Source: Strix aluco (Eukaryota > Chordata > Aves > Strigiformes > Strigidae). From it: a stretch of 64,000 bases of DNA. The stretch is taken from the NCBI RefSeq assembly GCF_031877795.1, contig NC_133946.1, forward strand, positions 11,941,144-12,005,143, in the 5' to 3' direction. Shown here piece after piece: positions 1 to 13,284 of this stretch. The notes under the pieces are model-generated. The model was not told the origin of the DNA. It searched no databases and worked only from the letters and a program-made list of their open reading frames with translations. A program made the position numbers and the translations under genes. Each line of letters starts with the position of its first letter. Within the stretch, counting starts at the first letter, position 1.

Positions 1-3000
1 CCTAATCTAGTCTGAATAATATTAGAGGAACACCCTCAAAAAGGATCTGCTACTTGATAAAGATGGGTTTGAAAAAAGGGACAGGTAAGAGAGGCTCAGA
101 CTAGGACCCCCCAGAAAAACCCAGCAAGAAGATGGATCAGGGATCGGCCACCCAATGAGCTGGGAGCTGGAAATGGTGAATATCCTTATGATGCTAAAAC
201 CTCCTGTGACGGCACCAGGACCGGTTCAACCACACCGCCTGTCCGGGGCTGCCCGAGCACTTCTACAAACCACAGCAACCTCCTCCGCCAGCCCCAGCCA
301 ATGCTCCTCCGAGGCCACTGCAAACCCCCCAGCAAGGGCGACTCAGCTGCCTTAATAAATACTGACATCAGGAGCCCATAATAACTGTTTGTTTTGCTCA
401 GTCCTTGGAGCACAATGCAGAACTCTTAGCAATAATGAAAATAGAGGTGCTTAATGAGTGGAGCACCGTTCTCGCTTCTTGGCCACCAAACCGCATGCTG
501 TTGCTGCAGCCTGTGCTTTCAGGATTGTTACCTTTTGCCAAAAATACACTTGCCAATGTTTTGCTTTAGGTCCCCTGGACAAAAAAAGGCAAGAGGTGGT
601 GTCGTTAAAGTGAAAACTTTTCCCTGCTGCTCTGCCCCATTATTTGTTCAACTTCCATATGGTCTGGGGGAAAAAAAAATTCCCATAAATTCCTACCTTG
701 AGGTTGCCTGGTTAAGAAACAGGAAATTCCTTCTCTGTGTCAGATTGGCTTCAGATCCATGAACTGGGGCAAACCAGAAGGTAAAAAAACACTTTTTTCC
801 CCTTTTCTCTGGTGGATGCTTTGGCCTAACTCTTCCTTCAGTGGCTTCATGCTGCAGAGCCCTGTGCACCACCTCTCACAGCTCCAGCCAAGCAGCTGTG
901 TCTCTGCAGGAGGATAAATGAGGTAATAACTGCTTCTCTGAAGTACAAATATTTAAAGTTTGTCTTTCTGATTCCTCACTAAGGCAACTGCTCTCTAAGC
1001 ACTTCCTGCAGAAACCCCTTGGCCAAAGCTCATGCTTCCAGTGCCACCCCAGTGCCACCACCTTTCCCACCAGCCTGCACCCAAGCACCGTAAGTCACCA
1101 CCCGTCCCCAGCCCCTCCATCCATCCCCTAGAGTACCTGGGGCACCCAGGGAGACACGCAGCTCTTTGCCCAGGAATAAATATCTTATAAAGCCACTGGA
1201 GTATTTTAAATTCTTATCTTCACCCCCAAGTCCATGTGGGGTGGTCTTTCCACTGCAGAGAGATGCACCATCACCTTTTGGCCGTCCTGGAGCCAGCCTT
1301 TTTGCAGACCTCCTGTTTTTTTGGAGCTGAGCAGTGATTTAGTTAAATTTCCCCTCTCTTAGGTGTATCTATATTTAACTTATTCTGGAGGCGGTTTGAC
1401 TCTCTCTTCCTGAACTCTTGGAAGCCTAGATCCCTTTGGCCGAGCCCCAGCAGGTCTCTCTTCTCTGCAGCTGAGCCATTAGCACATTATTAAACCAGCG
1501 AGGGATAAAACACTTACTCCATGTAGTTTCAGCGTGAAGCCTTTTTGTCTGTTGAACAGTACAAACCACATGGAAACACAGAAGGCAATAACTGTACAAC
1601 GTGAGATGAATAAATCCAGTTCCTTGCTTGTTCTTGACAGAGATGGGATGAATCGGTTATGAACTGCCCTGGATTTGGTGCACCTGGTTTCTGAGCAGCT
1701 CTTGGAAGTCCCTCTGGGTTAGAAAAGCAGAAGTAGCTGGGCATTGAGGTTTGTATGTGATGGCAGTTGGTCATCCCTGAATTACTACACATGCTTGTAC
1801 GGAATGTGTTGCCTACCCCGGGTTTTCCTGAGTCTCCTTCCCTCCCCAGCCTTTAGCTCTGTCTGAAATCCCAAATGCTTCCGAAAATTTGCTGGACTCC
1901 AGGGTACCAGTAGGAGATGCTATTATGGTTTCGTTTATCAGGATTTTAGTGCTGGCCCTTCCACAGCTCACCCTGTCAGTGCAAGATATTGGCTTGGTGC
2001 TGAAAAGATGACACTGATAATATTGATGGGGGAAAATGAGCTTTGAAATAGGGAATGAAGATGCGTTAGCATCGATTTGCTAAGTGCTTTGCTTGGTCTG
2101 CAACTTGTTTCTTGTCATCCTGCAGTGACCTAGGGAGTGAAGGGGCTGGATTGCGCTGTGACAACTCTGATATTTAACAGACTTTCAAGAATACTTACAC
2201 TGCTGGTTCCCAAAGGAAAAGCTGTGACTCCAAGGAGCGCCAGGGCAGCTACAGATAACGGGGGCAGTTGCTGATCTAGTGCCTGTTGAGCACCTTCATC
2301 CCTCTGCATCTCTATTCTGCAGCCGTACGCTGCACAACAGCATCTCAAAGGCTTTATAATTCAATTAACCGGGATCTCGTGCCTGGAGGGGACAGACCAG
2401 AGGCCAAGCCAGGTGGGTGGGAGACACCAACCCAACCGTGTGTGTTTTGGGGCTGGCAGTGAGCTCAGCAGCTTGCCCAGCAGCTTTCTGCAGGCAGAAG
2501 GTGTGTGGTGCTGAGCAATTGGAAGCAGCTGGAGCTGGCAGCGGTGGGTGAGGCACTCCGTGTGCAGCCTGACCCAGCCAGCATCCTTCACCAAAAAGAA
2601 TGACTCATTTTTCCCCGGAGTAAATTACTTCTTATTTCTGTAGAAGTGGGAGCACTCCAGTCTGCCAAGCCCCACAGGATCTGGCAGGGAGCAAACTGCT
2701 GGAAGAGGAGCTTGACAGTGTGAGATGATTCAGCGCCAGTTTGGCTGATGATGCCAGTTAAGCAGAAACGGGGCCAACTGGCTTCTTCAGGGGTGATGTT
2801 CTGGAAACACCAGCCCTTTTACTGCCTGCTTAGGACCCTGACAACCCTTAGAAACTGGGGACTGTAAAGAGAAGCAAAGTGTTATTGTTTATATATGACT
2901 CTTCCCTCTTCACCTGTATTAGAGGGGGAGAAATGACTCCAAGAAGCAAGCGCCGGTGGCCAAGGAGCGAGCGCCATGGCTGGCATCGCTGGTGGAGCAA

Positions 3001-6000
3001 AGGTGGGACCTGAGGCTGTGATGTCTCTAGGTCAGGGTTAAGACATGCAAGGCCACAGAGATTCATTTCTGGCAGAGCAAAATGACACATTCAAGCCTAA
3101 ACAATGAGGGAACAGCCCTTCTCGTCCGGTGGAGCCCCAGTGTGAAGTTGTCATCACCATGATGGACCCTTTCCTGGACCTCTCCTACCTGTGGGCTCCT
3201 CAAGGCTCTCCATGGCCCTGCTGCTATCCCGAAGGGGACACTATCCCAGAATCATTGTGGGTGGGACCGAGGAGGTCCTGCCAAAGCAGCCTGAGCCTCC
3301 CAAAAAGCAGGAGGAGGGGCCGTTGCTGAACCTGCTGACTGTGTTGGGGAATACCAACAAGTTACTAGGACCAGACCACTGCTAATTAAGGTCAACCACA
3401 TGCGTCCTCGACTATCCAGCATGCACAGAAGGTGATTCATCTTTAGAAAGAAGCCACTGCTCCTCATTTCTGCAGAAATTGCTCATCTCAGCTATTCCCA
3501 GGGGCTCTGAGAGTGAGCAAACCTCTGGGAGCCTGACAGCACCACGCTCACCTGAGTGATGATTTACGCCAGGACAAACCGGGGTCAGCTCATGTCAGAG
3601 CTTGTGGAAGCTCTTCACTTCTACTGCGTGACTGTCTTGCAGCAATTTCCATCTTTGTAATAACTAATGAAGCAGGGGACGGGTTTATTTTTATTTCTCT
3701 GCAATTGGTCTAAGAGAAGCAAAAGCAATGGGGCACCTCATTAGCCCTTCCATCTCCTCCCCATCACTAACTGCTTCTCATTCAAGCTGAACCTTGGCCC
3801 TCTGACTTTTACATTGACTTCTGCTGAGCTCTGAGTACTTCAGAATTACTGGGAAATGTACAGCATTTTCTTCTGGGGTTGGCTGGGGCTTGAGCTTCAG
3901 CCCGAGCTGAAGAGATGGGGGAGATGGGGGAATTGTGTTTGTCTCATATGGGCGGCTCTTCACTAGCACCAGCCACCGAGGGGCCCTGCTAGGGTAACTC
4001 CATCACTCAAAAACACGCACCCCCAGCTTCAGCTGACACATTGCTTTGCTTTTTTGGCATTCAGGGGAGCACTGCAGCCCTACTCTGTGTCTTTGGATGC
4101 AGTCAGCAACAGGCCAAGGCAAATAGCATTTCCACCAGGAAGAGCATCACCCAAGGGAGTGACATTAAAGAAGTGTTTAAATCTGCTGCCTGGCGCGTAG
4201 CTGGGGAAGCCTGGCTGCCTGCCCCAGAGCTCCTCAGGGGCTCAGCCGGGCAAGGAGCTTTTGCCTCTCCTCTGGCAGCACGGAGGAGAGCATAGGAGAT
4301 ATTTATTCTGCAGCGCTCGTCGCTCGTGGTTAATAAGAAAGTCAAACTGGAGCTCATAGCTAGGAAGAGCCCTTATTATAAGGCAACAGCTAAGCAAACA
4401 GACATCAGAGGAGAAAGCTTAGGCAGGAGGGAGGGGGATCAGTGTGTCTATCTGCTACTGTGCTTGGGCAACCACTGGTTTTGAACCAAACTTCTCAGGA
4501 AAGAGGGGGAAGACATTTCAACTTCAAAATGCCCAAATGCCTGCCCAGCTGCCCCCTCTGCTCCCATATTTCTTAATTCCCATGTTATTTATTACCTCTG
4601 GCTGTGGCCAGGAGCCCTCTGTAGAGGTATATATGTATTTCCCTTCTGTTGCTGCTCTTCTTAGCTATCCTTTTTTTATTTCAAAATAGTTAAGTTTGTG
4701 AATAAAGAAGAGACCCCGTGGAAAGGTGACTGGGGAGAAGAGCCGCCTTTCTGCCAAGAAAGAAATCATTACTAGAGGCCTGAGCTGTAGTAACTGTGTT
4801 TTTAGACAGGAGAAGTGAAAATAAGCCTAATTTACTCATGTATCTGTTGCAGACTTACCTGTTCAGCTTGACTCAAGACCTGAGAAGGAAGAGATGGGCA
4901 CAATTTGTATGGCCCATGAAATCTGTGCTTACAGAGAAATGGGAAAGCTGTTTTGCAAGACCTGTCCAGGAAATCAGAAATTAAGGGATCCCTGGCTAGA
5001 GTCATAATATTATTCTTAATAAACCAGGAAACAATAATAAAATAAAATAAAACAATGTTTCCTAAGCATTTTTCAGCCAAGTTCCTCCATGAACAAAATG
5101 TGTCCAATGATCCTGGTTCAGCAGACGAAGTTCCCTTTTATTGTCTGTTTTGTGAACCACAATCGCATTCATCACTGATGACATCAAGACAGAACAAACA
5201 TAGCAAGGCACGGGCTAAAACCCACGGAAAATTACCAGGCTAATTTTGTTTGCTGTGCCTGATTGGAAGACAAAGAAGGAAATTTCCAAGAGGGTATTCA
5301 GTACACATGAAAAAAATCAGTGATCCTTCATGTACATTTACAGCTAATGCTGCATCTCGATTTATTCTGAAAGGCAGGACAAAGGATTTCATCATTTTCA
5401 GCTGTGGGAGAAACCTGAATGGTAATCAAATAATGGTAATAATACCGTGAACGTACGTAAACTCTTTCAAATTGTAATCTCTCAAGTGCTTTCTAAAGAA
5501 CGGCACCATAATAAATAATATTATCGTCCTCTTAAAGCTATAGACATCTAAACAGGCTAAGGCTAAATAGCCTGGGCCTTTGATGTTGTTAAATCCCTCT
5601 GTAGGTTTGTCTCTAATATTTTCCCTTTCAGAGGCCTGTGATAAGAACCCTATTGGCAGTACCCTTCCACTTAAGCAAGTTTTCCAACTTTCTTAAGAGC
5701 CCAAGGCAGAGAAAAGTGAGAAATGAGTGGATTTGGGGAGGACGTGTGGTGGCTCTTCCATGCCAGGTGCTAAGACATCCCTACCTGAAGCTGATGCTGG
5801 AGAAAAAGGGTTGTGATTTGGGAGGGTGGTCCTTGGAGGTGCCCTCAGACAACTCAGACTGGGAAGCATCAGCATCCTGGGTACCTGAGGGCAAGGAAGA
5901 AGCCACCAAGTCACCAGAGGTGAGGTGGAGGTTGGAGGGTGGGCATGGAGGACAAAACCAGACTAGCTCCAAACAGGCAAGCTAAAGTCACATACCTGAA

Positions 6001-9000
6001 CTATTGAAATCACTAATTATAATCAATTTAAGGAGGATCATGGGAGCAAAAAGAAGATGGGAATACGCCTAAATGCAGTATTACCAGTTCGAAGTCAACG
6101 ACAACTCAAAACTGATGATTCTGAATGCTCCTGGGCCATGTTCAAGCAGATGGGAGAGCTACAGGGCACCAAATCTCATTAGAGAAGAGGATCGTGAGGT
6201 CTTTAAATACCCATCTATAATATAAATTAACTGTAGCTGAGACACACGCAAGTGAGAATTGATTGAGCATTTGCAATGTGCAAAGGCCCCCAACATGAAG
6301 GTCTCTATCAGTTTTACTAGATCGGCTGATAAGACATTTAAGCAGGACGCGAATTGGAGGGAGAGCTGCTTACAAAGGTCATACCCTGCGTTCAAGACTC
6401 TCATGCTAATTAAAAAAACCCTTTAGCTGTCTAACTTTCGGCTAATTTAGTCCTTCTTCAGCTCCTGGCAACAGGCTATTTGTGGGTTGTTGCTGAGACC
6501 AAGAGCAGTACCAAGCTGTCAAGAGCTCCGGGTTATCAACCATATTTCAACCAAGAGAGTTTGCAAGGAGGAAACGTGCTTAGGCAGAATATTGGGCAAA
6601 AGTCTCAATAACGGAGGATGGCTCAACAATATTATTCCTTTTATACCCACTGCTTTCTGGTAGCAAAAGCTAACAGTATCTTCTTGAGAAGAGCTCGGCA
6701 GAATCCACCTTCAAACATGTTTTTATCACCCATTTATCTAATTTACTTTCATTAAGTAAATAAATTATGTTCTCCTTTATATATCCAGTTGCTTTGAATC
6801 AGAGACTGTGGCTGCTGGATTTCTGGAGTAGTTCTGAATTTATTCTCAGAAGATGCTTGGGTTTTAGCTCACCCTTGCAAAACAGTATTTTCCCATTTCC
6901 TGCATATAATTTGGAGAGATGAGCAAAACATCTCAATGGGGAACCTGGGGGTGGGCATTTGTTCTCCTCGTGCTCAATAACTGCAAATTCTAGTCTAGCC
7001 TGGAAACATGGAAGAGGAAACCTTGTACTCTTTGTAGATTGGTTCTCAAGGATTGAGATTTTTTTTTTTTTTAAATGAAACACGTAAATTATGGGAGCGA
7101 AGGGGTGATGAGTCTCCTCTTTCAAAGCCACGCACCTCATCGCATTAGTGCCTCTGAGCCCCAGTCGGAAAATAAAAGGACAAGAAGAGCTATTTAGGGC
7201 AATTTAAGGGGTTTTAATTAAGACTGAAGTATTAGAGCTTGTGAGGGGAGGAAATGAAGAGAGAAAGAATTGACACTGGATAACAGCCCGTGATTTCCTT
7301 CGGTGCCCTTGGTTCGAAGGAGGACTAATAGCCCAAGGGAAGCAGTAAAAACGCCATCCTTTTGGCTCAATTAATGCTAAGTGGGAGAAAACAGTAGGTA
7401 GTGTGGACAAACCCTGCGTGAGGGAAGGGCCAGGATCCTGCCCCTATTCCTTCCACTTTCTAGACTTGGACATGCAAACCTGTACCTGCTGTCTGTTCAT
7501 AGCTATAAAATTTTTATAAAACAGATGCTGCAAACTGCCCATTCAGTAAATGTCTCTCATACAACCTTGAATTTAGAAGAGGCTTGATTTGACTTTGAAG
7601 CTACAGGGATTTTTATCACTTGGTGAAATTAATAAGAAAAAGAAAGGAACCTGACGAAGAGGGACCTCTTCTTTCCATTTTATTTGTCTGATCTTGAACA
7701 AACAGTGAAATGCAGGGAATTGACCTGCATTTCTCAGCAGCCTTTGGGAAGAAATGGGTTTGCATCTCTGGCCACATCCTCATCCCCTGAAAATGAACAG
7801 TGCATAGAATGGCAAACTTCGTATGATTTCCAAAAAATACAAAAAATTTGGCCATTCATTACTCTCAAGATTCGCCAGCGTGGCCGTGGCTATCACACAA
7901 GCCCGTTACGGGGTGAAAGAACACGATTGTGCAGGTTTTGTGCCCCGATTCTTTTCCTTTCTCGCAGTGGTTGAGTCCATCATGCTCATGGGGGAAAAGA
8001 CCGTGCGAGGATGAGCTGTCACCTCTTTGGGGGACACCATGGATACGGGGATGAACTTCTCATGGCAGCAGCCACCCGTGATCCCATGGGCCACGTTGGC
8101 TTCATTAATCCCCAGATCTTAAGTGAGACCTTGAGCAGACCGAGTTTGGTCTGTAGACCCACAAATGGCTATAAAAGCACCACTCCCAGCTCCCCGCTCC
8201 CACAAACCCCACTCCGTATGACATCCCCCTTCCTCCTGGGATCTTACAGGTCTTTCCCCTCCACAACCAGAATCTGCATCTTCTGTTGTTGCTGCTCTTG
8301 TCCCTTCCTGTGTTTCTTTTGTTTTGTGTTCAAGAAAAAAATAATTGAAACCGTTGGGGACAGGAGCAGCCCCAGCCTGTCCCAGCTGCATCTCTGTTCC
8401 TTTCCAGCTGGATAACTATTAAAGAGTAACAGTTAAATAAGGGCTGACGCTGGGGTGAAATTCTTATTTAAGACTTTACATTGCAAATGCTCAGACTCTT
8501 TGGTTTGTCTTCTCTGCATCTTTAGCCAAAGGTCAAAAAGATTTTGGTCTGGCTCTTGTTTGCTGTGAGATTAAGCCAGAGGAGAGCCTGGCTCGTAAAG
8601 CCCCGAGCAGTGTTAAATACTGTGCACCAATGATGTTCTCCAGACCTCTTCATCCCACGGGGTGAAAGAATCCATATAAAGTCTGGAAAAGCTTCCTCCT
8701 GCCTCAAAACAACAGCAAGAGCCGGGAAGCCTCCATCTGGCAACGGATGCTCCAACCACAGTCAGCGCAAGGTGACTTTGACTTGGAGGATCTGTTACGG
8801 CTTTGGGGTGCAGGTCCCACAGCCCCAGCAGGACCTGAGTCTTGTCCTCAGATTCCTCATTTGCTCATCTTGAAAGCAGAAAAATAAAAATCCCCTACCA
8901 GCAGGCATGTCCGGGCTTTGCTAGCAAGATCTTGGCATCGGGAGAAGGGGGCGGCAGGCAGAGTGTGGTGCAAGCCCAGGCTGGGCATGGGGGAGAAGAT

Positions 9001-11409
9001 CCTCCCCCACCATTCCCACAGCACTTAATGAGGTGGAAAGGTCACCAGAAGGTTTAGCTTGACTCGCAGAATAAGTGAAATGGGGATTTGAGGATCTCTG
9101 TGTGGTGTTCAGCATGAGGAAAGCCTCCTCCAGGCACCTCTGCAACCCAGCGCAGCCCAGCCAGGTGGACTGAGGTTTGGTGGGGGAAGGAGAGCCCTGT
9201 GCCACCCTTCCCTCTCCCCTGGGGACATTCACCTCGCACAGAAAATTCTTCCTACTGAGGACAAGACCCTATTTTTTATTTAAAGCTGAGCCCCAGCTGA
9301 AGAGAACGTCCCGGAGCTGTGTGTGATACGTGGCTGCTGGTTTCCCTCTGGGGCAGGTCGAGGCGGGGATGGGCTCGTCTGGGAGGGAGGGGAGGTGCCG
9401 TGGGCACCGGGAGGGGATCAGGAGTGCTCCAACCCTGCCATTGGAAGGGAAGGAGGCAGGAAAAGCTGAACTGGGGAAAGGGAAGGGAAAAGACACCCTG
9501 GTCCTCTACCCAAGGGAACTTCCCAGGGCACCCAGGTCCTCGTGGAGCCCCCCGAGTGCCCACTCGCACTGGGAACCCCCCTCTGACCACCCCACCAGTG
9601 TCCCACACCACCTTGATATTGGACCATTTGGATATTTCAAACCCAAACCACGTGCAAGCCACCTAAGACACTAGTATGAATACTACAGGTTGGATCGATA
9701 CACCCCTGGCCACTTTAGCTCCCTTCTGCAGCAGGACTGTCTTTTTTTTTTTTATAGTTATTCACTTTTCCACATTTTTAAGGATTTGTGTGGGTTTTCC
9801 TTGTAGGCTTTGGGCCTGATTTTTCCTTGTGCAGCAGAAAGCTTTCAAGCCACGTGGCAAAATAAAATAAGCCACATGATGGAAGAATATAGATGCAAGG
9901 AGCTCCACATTTCTTTTTAAAACAGGAGTCACAAAACAGGAAATGAAAAGGCACGTTTGCATTCCTATTTGTGCTGTTTGATGCTGGCTGCAGAATACAA
10001 CTGGAACAAGCAATGTTTAAAATAATCTAGAAAAAAATTCTCATATATTTGGGCTTTACTTTTGCTATTGATTCATAGGCAGCATTTGCACTTGGCAAAG
10101 AAACTGCGATTTCAGATAGACAGATATGGGGTGTTTGTAGCACTGGAGTGAGAAATCGATGTGAATGAAAGCACGTCTTGAGTCATGACCTCGTCGGGAA
10201 AAAAAGCATGTCCAACCTTCTCCCTCCAGCTGGAGCTGTTCTGTTACAGAGTTCTCCCAAAACCTCAGCCAGCCTCATTTCTCCAGCCCCAATCCCAGAC
10301 CCCCAAGGATCTGCCACCGCCAGCAACAATGACAGAGACAAACATGCCTGAGTTGGTTCTCTTCCTGGGGGGTGATTAAGCTGCGGTCAAGGATAGCTGA
10401 TTTTTGTTGAATCCGAATCAATACAAACACACAGCCCGAGCTTTTTGAGCCTTTATTAGAGGGAAGGACAAGCCATGCACCTTCTCGTTTGCCTTGCTGC
10501 TCCGGGACGAGCGACCCGGCCTCTGACCCTGCGCAGCCACGGGAACACTGCCAGAAGCACACACAGCTTATGGTGTCCCCAAGGGCTGCTCCTGGGAAAT
10601 CAAGAGGTTAAAACTGAGTTGGGCATCCGGGTGCGAGGAGATGGTGCGTTCTCGGTGTGCCGCTTGCACACACCTGGCTGATGGGCCACGGGTGCACCAG
10701 GCTGTTGGGGACACCAAGCAGCGTCTGACAGGCAAACCCACCCTTTACCCGGCAGTTTCTGGGTTAGAGCAGCCCGCTGCCAGGATTCCCACCTCCACCC
10801 AAAGCGCCCCAACATGGACGTATACGATCTTAAACTACCCTGAGAGCAGAGACTGAGACACCTTCCCCAGCAAATGCATCCCTCGAGATCTTTCTGGGTG
10901 CCCCAGGCCCTCGAGTCCTACTCGGCTACGAAGAACAGTGATAATTCCACTGATGTGCCTGGCTACGTCTGCCTGGTCTGGCTGCAGCTGGAGAAATTGG
11001 GACCCTTCACGAGTGGCTTCTTTAGAAAGTCAAGCAGGTTAGGAAAGTTACCCCCACTCAAAGCAAGCTGTCCGCGTTCGGTGGCTGCGTGCCCCCACAC
11101 AGACTCCGACTGAAGAATGCACATTTCTGAATGTATATTGTCCTTTCAACAACAAACCGTAATTTAAAAGAAAAAGTGTGCACAGCAATTTACTGCTACC
11201 TGTGAGAGCCAGTGTGCTGCCAGAGGCAGAAAGTGCTATCTGTTGCTTAGGAACAATCTTTATCCTACAAAATGAAGACGTAAGCTGTCCAAAGAGTTTT
11301 TTAAACGCACCCAATGTGTGTTTGTCTTGCTTAGAAACTGCCCCCACTCCTAAATAAACCATGGGAAGAAGTCTTTGTGCTCCAAATACAGCGCCAGACA
11401 CCTGCTATA
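1..11409. other. Intergenic stretch, no gene recognised
   Basis: I see no convincing coding exon, RNA gene or full-length transposon in these 11 kb. Open frames here are short, lack conserved-looking motifs and have no paired splice signals. Short A/T-rich simple sequence occurs near 5035-5055 (AAAATAA-like) and homopolymer runs of about 11-12 bases near 7060 and 9740. A proline/serine-rich open stretch at roughly 85-375 is discussed among the rejected items. Old, decayed repeats or conserved noncoding elements could be present but cannot be recognised without alignment. Confidence 0.55.
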
Positions 11410-11545
11410 CCCAGCCATGAGTTGAGATACAGGGTACGTGCCCCATGCCCGGCTGTGCTGTGAGATGCAGGGTATATACCCTGTACCCAGCCGCGACTCA
11501 AGATACAGGGTATATACCCGTCCCCAGCCGTGATCTGAGATAAGG
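11410..11545. repeat. Minisatellite, ~38-bp unit, about 3.5 copies
   Basis: Four consecutive blocks begin with CCC(A/G)GCC, continue with a GAGATACAGGGTA-like core and end in CC. Spacing between block starts is 37-38 bp, and the last copy is partial. Units 2 and 3 contain the perfect 12-bp palindrome GGGTATATACCC. The units differ from each other at several sites, so the array is not freshly expanded. It lies about 0.6 kb beyond the stop codon of the PRLHR-like receptor gene. Confidence 0.8.
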
Positions 11546-12151
11546 TCTGTAAAAGCCCAACAGGAAACTTGCTGGCCCCAGGCAGCCCCCGCTTCCTGAC
11601 CTGGCGCTGGGAGGGACGCAGCTCAGGCATCGCTCCTCGGTGCACAGAACAAGCACAGAAACGGAGGCAGACTGCGGCCATGCCGCTGTGGAGGCGTTTC
11701 TGAAAACTGAGGCTTATGGAGAACTACCTCAGGCTCGTTGCGTGTCCGGTCATTTATCTGGATACTCATCCTGCATTCTGCTTCAACGAGGTGAGCAACT
11801 GTCGTTTCATTGACGTGTCTTTCCAGCTGTCTGTGGGATTGGGTCAGGTGGAAACACCTCCAGCTATGTCCTGCTCTGAATGACTCTGCCTCTGCCTGCC
11901 TGCAGTGGTTGTTGTTGCACTGGTTTGTTTTCCCCAAAGAACAAAACATCCTGGAGCTGCTCAGAAGAGCTGCTCCTCGAGGATGCAGAGCCCATCGGTT
12001 TGTTCCCTTGTGCTCGCTCTCCTTGCCAGGCATGAGACCGCTTCTGGGAACGGCAACGTACAACCATGACCAGCAACCAGCTCCCACGCCTGGTCTAAAG
12101 CAAAGTGCACAGCAGGTCCAAAAGCAAAAGTGATCCCTTAAGGTCCTTCAG
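11546..12151. other. 3' flank / possible 3' UTR of the PRLHR-like gene
   Basis: This is the stretch downstream of the receptor stop codon, with the gene on the minus strand. It holds no recognisable gene. I did not find a clear minus-strand AATAAA (TTTATT on the plus strand) within it, so the transcript end is not defined. Confidence 0.4.
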
Positions 12152-13243
12152 TCAAGATAATCTCGTTTGCAAAGCTATCTTGTCCGAGACCCCGGTGGGA
12201 GCATCTGCTAGGGTGGAGCAGGTATTGAAGCGAGAAGCCTTGCAGGACAGACCGCTGGAGCTCTTCTTCTTGCGGTAGAAGTAGCTGCTGAGGTGGAACC
12301 AGAACTTGTCGTGGAGGGAGGCATAGATGAAGGGGTTGTAGCAGGCAGAGCTCATGGCAATCAGGTGACACGACACCTGGATGACGTTGACGTACCTCTT
12401 GTCCAGGATGGTGAACTCCTCATCGATGTCTCTGATGAAGTTCACCACCTGGAGGGGCAGCCAGCAGACAGCAAAGCACACCACCGACACGGTCAGCACC
12501 CGGAAGGTCTTCTGCTTCGTTTTGGTCCATTTGTCTTGGCAGGGATAGGCAGCGCCCGGGATGTTCCTCCTCCGCAAGCGGTAGGTGATGGCACAGAAGG
12601 AGACCGACACCGCCAAAAGTGGGAGCACGTAGGACAAGAGAAGCATCAGGCATGAGTACAGGAGCCGCTCTCTCTCTTCGTGCTTCCAAAACTCTTCACA
12701 GATGATCATGTTGTGGCCGATGGCGTTGAGATCCAAGTAGTGGGTGTGCAGCGCCGTGGGGACAGAGGCCGTGATGGAGAGTAACCAAATGCAGGCCACA
12801 AGGCAGATGCAGGCCCGGCGGCTTATCCTCCTGCGAATGGGGTACGCCACCACCACGTACCGGTCGATGGCGATGGCGGTGAGCGACAGCACGGAGACGA
12901 AGACGGTGGCAGCCTGCATCAAGGTGATGAAGTAACACATGAACATCCCGAAGAGCCAGCCCCGCTCCTCGAAGGCGTAGGAGACGGTGAGGGGGACGCA
13001 GGCGAGGCACATGATGAAATCGGCCGCCGCCAGGTTCCCGATCAGGAAATTGGTGGTGCAGTGCAGCTTCTTGGTGAGCGCGATGAGGAGGATGAGGAAG
13101 AGGTTCCCCGTGCACGCCACTGCCACCAGCGTGGCGTAGAGCGGGATGAAGAGGGGCTTCAGCTCCAGGAGGAGGTCCAGGCCAGTGAAGAGAGGGGCTG
13201 AGCCATTCTGCCAGGAGTCATTGGGCAACAGCGCGTGTGCCAT
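12152..13243 (-). CDS. PRLHR-like: Prolactin-releasing-peptide receptor-like GPCR, intronless
   Basis: A complete 363-residue class A GPCR of the plasma membrane in one exon. By memory it resembles human PRLHR (GPR10) at very roughly half of positions, so it looks like a paralogue (PrRP receptor 2 or C-RFa receptor type) rather than PRLHR itself. Two N-glycosylation sequons (Asn8, Asn13) precede seven hydrophobic segments at about 31-55, 65-87, 100-122, 146-163, 197-219, 247-269 and 285-308. Seen motifs are DRY at 127-129 after TM3, the disulphide pair Cys103/Cys182, FAVCWLP in TM6 and NPFIY at 303-307. The extracellular loop 2 sequence CEEFW and the RDID end of TM6 match positions known to contact RFamide ligands in PRLHR. 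The tail has a KKKSSSGLSC stretch (possible palmitoylation) and ends TRLS, unlike the hydrophobic PDZ ligand of human PRLHR. The ATG at 13243 is the first in frame and gives a normal family length. Confidence 0.93.
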   Translation of the reverse strand: MAHALLPNDSWQNGSAPLFTGLDLLLELKPLFIPLYATLVAVACTGNLFLILLIALTKKLHCTTNFLIGNLAAADFIMCLACVPLTVSYAFEERGWLFGMFMCYFITLMQAATVFVSVLSLTAIAIDRYVVVAYPIRRRISRRACICLVACIWLLSITASVPTALHTHYLDLNAIGHNMIICEEFWKHEERERLLYSCLMLLLSYVLPLLAVSVSFCAITYRLRRRNIPGAAYPCQDKWTKTKQKTFRVLTVSVVCFAVCWLPLQVVNFIRDIDEEFTILDKRYVNVIQVSCHLIAMSSACYNPFIYASLHDKFWFHLSSYFYRKKKSSSGLSCKASRFNTCSTLADAPTGVSDKIALQTRLS

Positions 13244-13259
13244 GCCGTCCGTCCCACAG

Positions 13260-13277
13260 TCAGTGCTGCTTCTCCAT
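13260..13277 (-). promoter_or_regulatory. Five-codon upstream ORF before the receptor start
   Basis: On the minus strand an ATG at 13277 opens a five-codon frame (Met-Glu-Lys-Gln-His, then TGA) that closes 16 bases before the receptor ATG at 13243. If the transcript is unspliced here, ribosomes would meet this ATG first. Whether it lies in the mature 5' UTR is not known. Confidence 0.4.
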
Positions 13278-13284
13278 GTCTTGA

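Noticed and set aside
85-375. Proline/serine/threonine-rich open stretch (frame containing EYPYDAK) near the left edge
   Set aside because: It could be a terminal exon of an unknown gene, but the upstream acceptor has no pyrimidine tract and nothing in the sequence is familiar.
12293-13115. Long open frames on both strands overlapping the GPCR
   Set aside because: Shadows of the receptor's GC-rich third codon positions. The receptor frame alone carries the GPCR motifs.
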